Positions 5,610-5,641 of a stretch of DNA of 5,641 nt are shown here, piece by piece. The stretch spans positions 1 to 5,641 of the forward strand of contig CAMOFU010000160.1 in assembly GCA_946613705.1 (NCBI GenBank), written 5' to 3'. The translations under genes and the position numbers were made by a program. The stretch's first letter is position 1, and every line of letters begins with the position of its first letter. The notes under the pieces are model-generated. The model had not been told where the DNA came from. It worked only from the letters and a program-made list of their open reading frames with translations, and ran no database searches. This DNA comes from an uncultured Clostridia bacterium (GTDB lineage: Bacteria > Bacillota > Clostridia > Oscillospirales > Ruminococcaceae).

Positions 5610-5641
5610 GGCTGCTCCTCCTCAAGCCACTTTACTGCATC
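5606..5641 (-). CDS. C-terminal end of an upstream gene, possibly hemB (porphobilinogen synthase)
   Basis: Only the last 11 codons and the TGA stop are inside the window; they read DAVKWLEEEQP. The reading frame is open to the window edge, and its stop overlaps the hemL start by 4 nt (TTGA), the spacing expected of neighbouring genes in one operon. Porphobilinogen synthase (HemB) proteins commonly end in an alpha helix with an A-x-W-L pattern followed by charged residues, and hemB often lies directly before hemL in Clostridia, so HemB is the best guess. This rests on very few residues and on gene order. Another protein with a charged C-terminal helix is possible. That a gene ends here is more certain than which gene it is. 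Confidence 0.45.
   Translation of the reverse strand, partial: DAVKWLEEEQP
5617..5622 (-). promoter_or_regulatory. Ribosome binding site that decides the TTG start of hemL
   Basis: A perfect AGGAGG lies 7 nt before the TTG at 5609-5607, inside the last codons (Glu-Glu-Glu) of the preceding gene. It supports the rare TTG start over the internal ATG at residue 8. Confidence 0.8.

Overview
The window is a tightly packed, single-strand gene block: every supported gene is on the minus strand, so transcription runs from right to left. Strong AGGAGG-type ribosome binding sites, GTG and TTG starts, stop-start overlaps, a roughly half-GC composition (by eye), a clostridial-type siroheme sulfite reductase fused to a ferredoxin domain, and a C5-pathway tetrapyrrole gene all point to an anaerobic Firmicute, probably a gut or rumen Clostridia (Oscillospiraceae/Ruminococcus-like). 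The lineage is an inference from style and gene content, not from a marker gene.

Right part (about 4335-5641): hemL (glutamate-1-semialdehyde aminomutase) starts on a TTG that overlaps the stop of an upstream gene. Only the last 11 codons of that gene are visible, and their sequence resembles the C-terminus of HemB. This is the end of a tetrapyrrole (heme/siroheme/cobalamin precursor) operon.

Middle (4232-4334): a gap of about 100 bp holds a good sigma-A/sigma-70 type promoter (TTGACC, 17 bp, TAGAAT). Its -35 hexamer is one arm of an imperfect inverted repeat. I see no clear terminator for hemL, so some read-through is possible.

Left part (121-4231): seven genes with gaps of 17 nt or less, or overlapping: metY (homocysteine-forming PLP enzyme), a siroheme/4Fe-4S sulfite reductase with two ferredoxin clusters, a TusA-like protein, a thioredoxin-like protein, a ThiS/MoaD-type ubiquitin-fold sulfur carrier ending in GGG plus an extra Arg, a ThiF/MoeB-type E1-like adenylyltransferase, and a JAMM/Mec+ metalloprotease. 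The set matches the components of the protein-thiocarboxylate route to homocysteine described in Wolinella succinogenes (HcyS, HcyF, HcyD, MetY, Sir). The inferred scheme is: the JAMM protease trims the carrier's C-terminal residue; the E1-like enzyme adenylates the exposed glycine; sulfide from the sulfite reductase, perhaps passed through the TusA and thioredoxin-like proteins, makes the thiocarboxylate; MetY joins it to an activated homoserine; the protease then releases homocysteine. The TusA-like and thioredoxin-like genes are additions to the five-protein scheme and are the least explained part.

The first 120 bases, downstream of the last gene, are AT-rich. I see no gene and no convincing terminator there.
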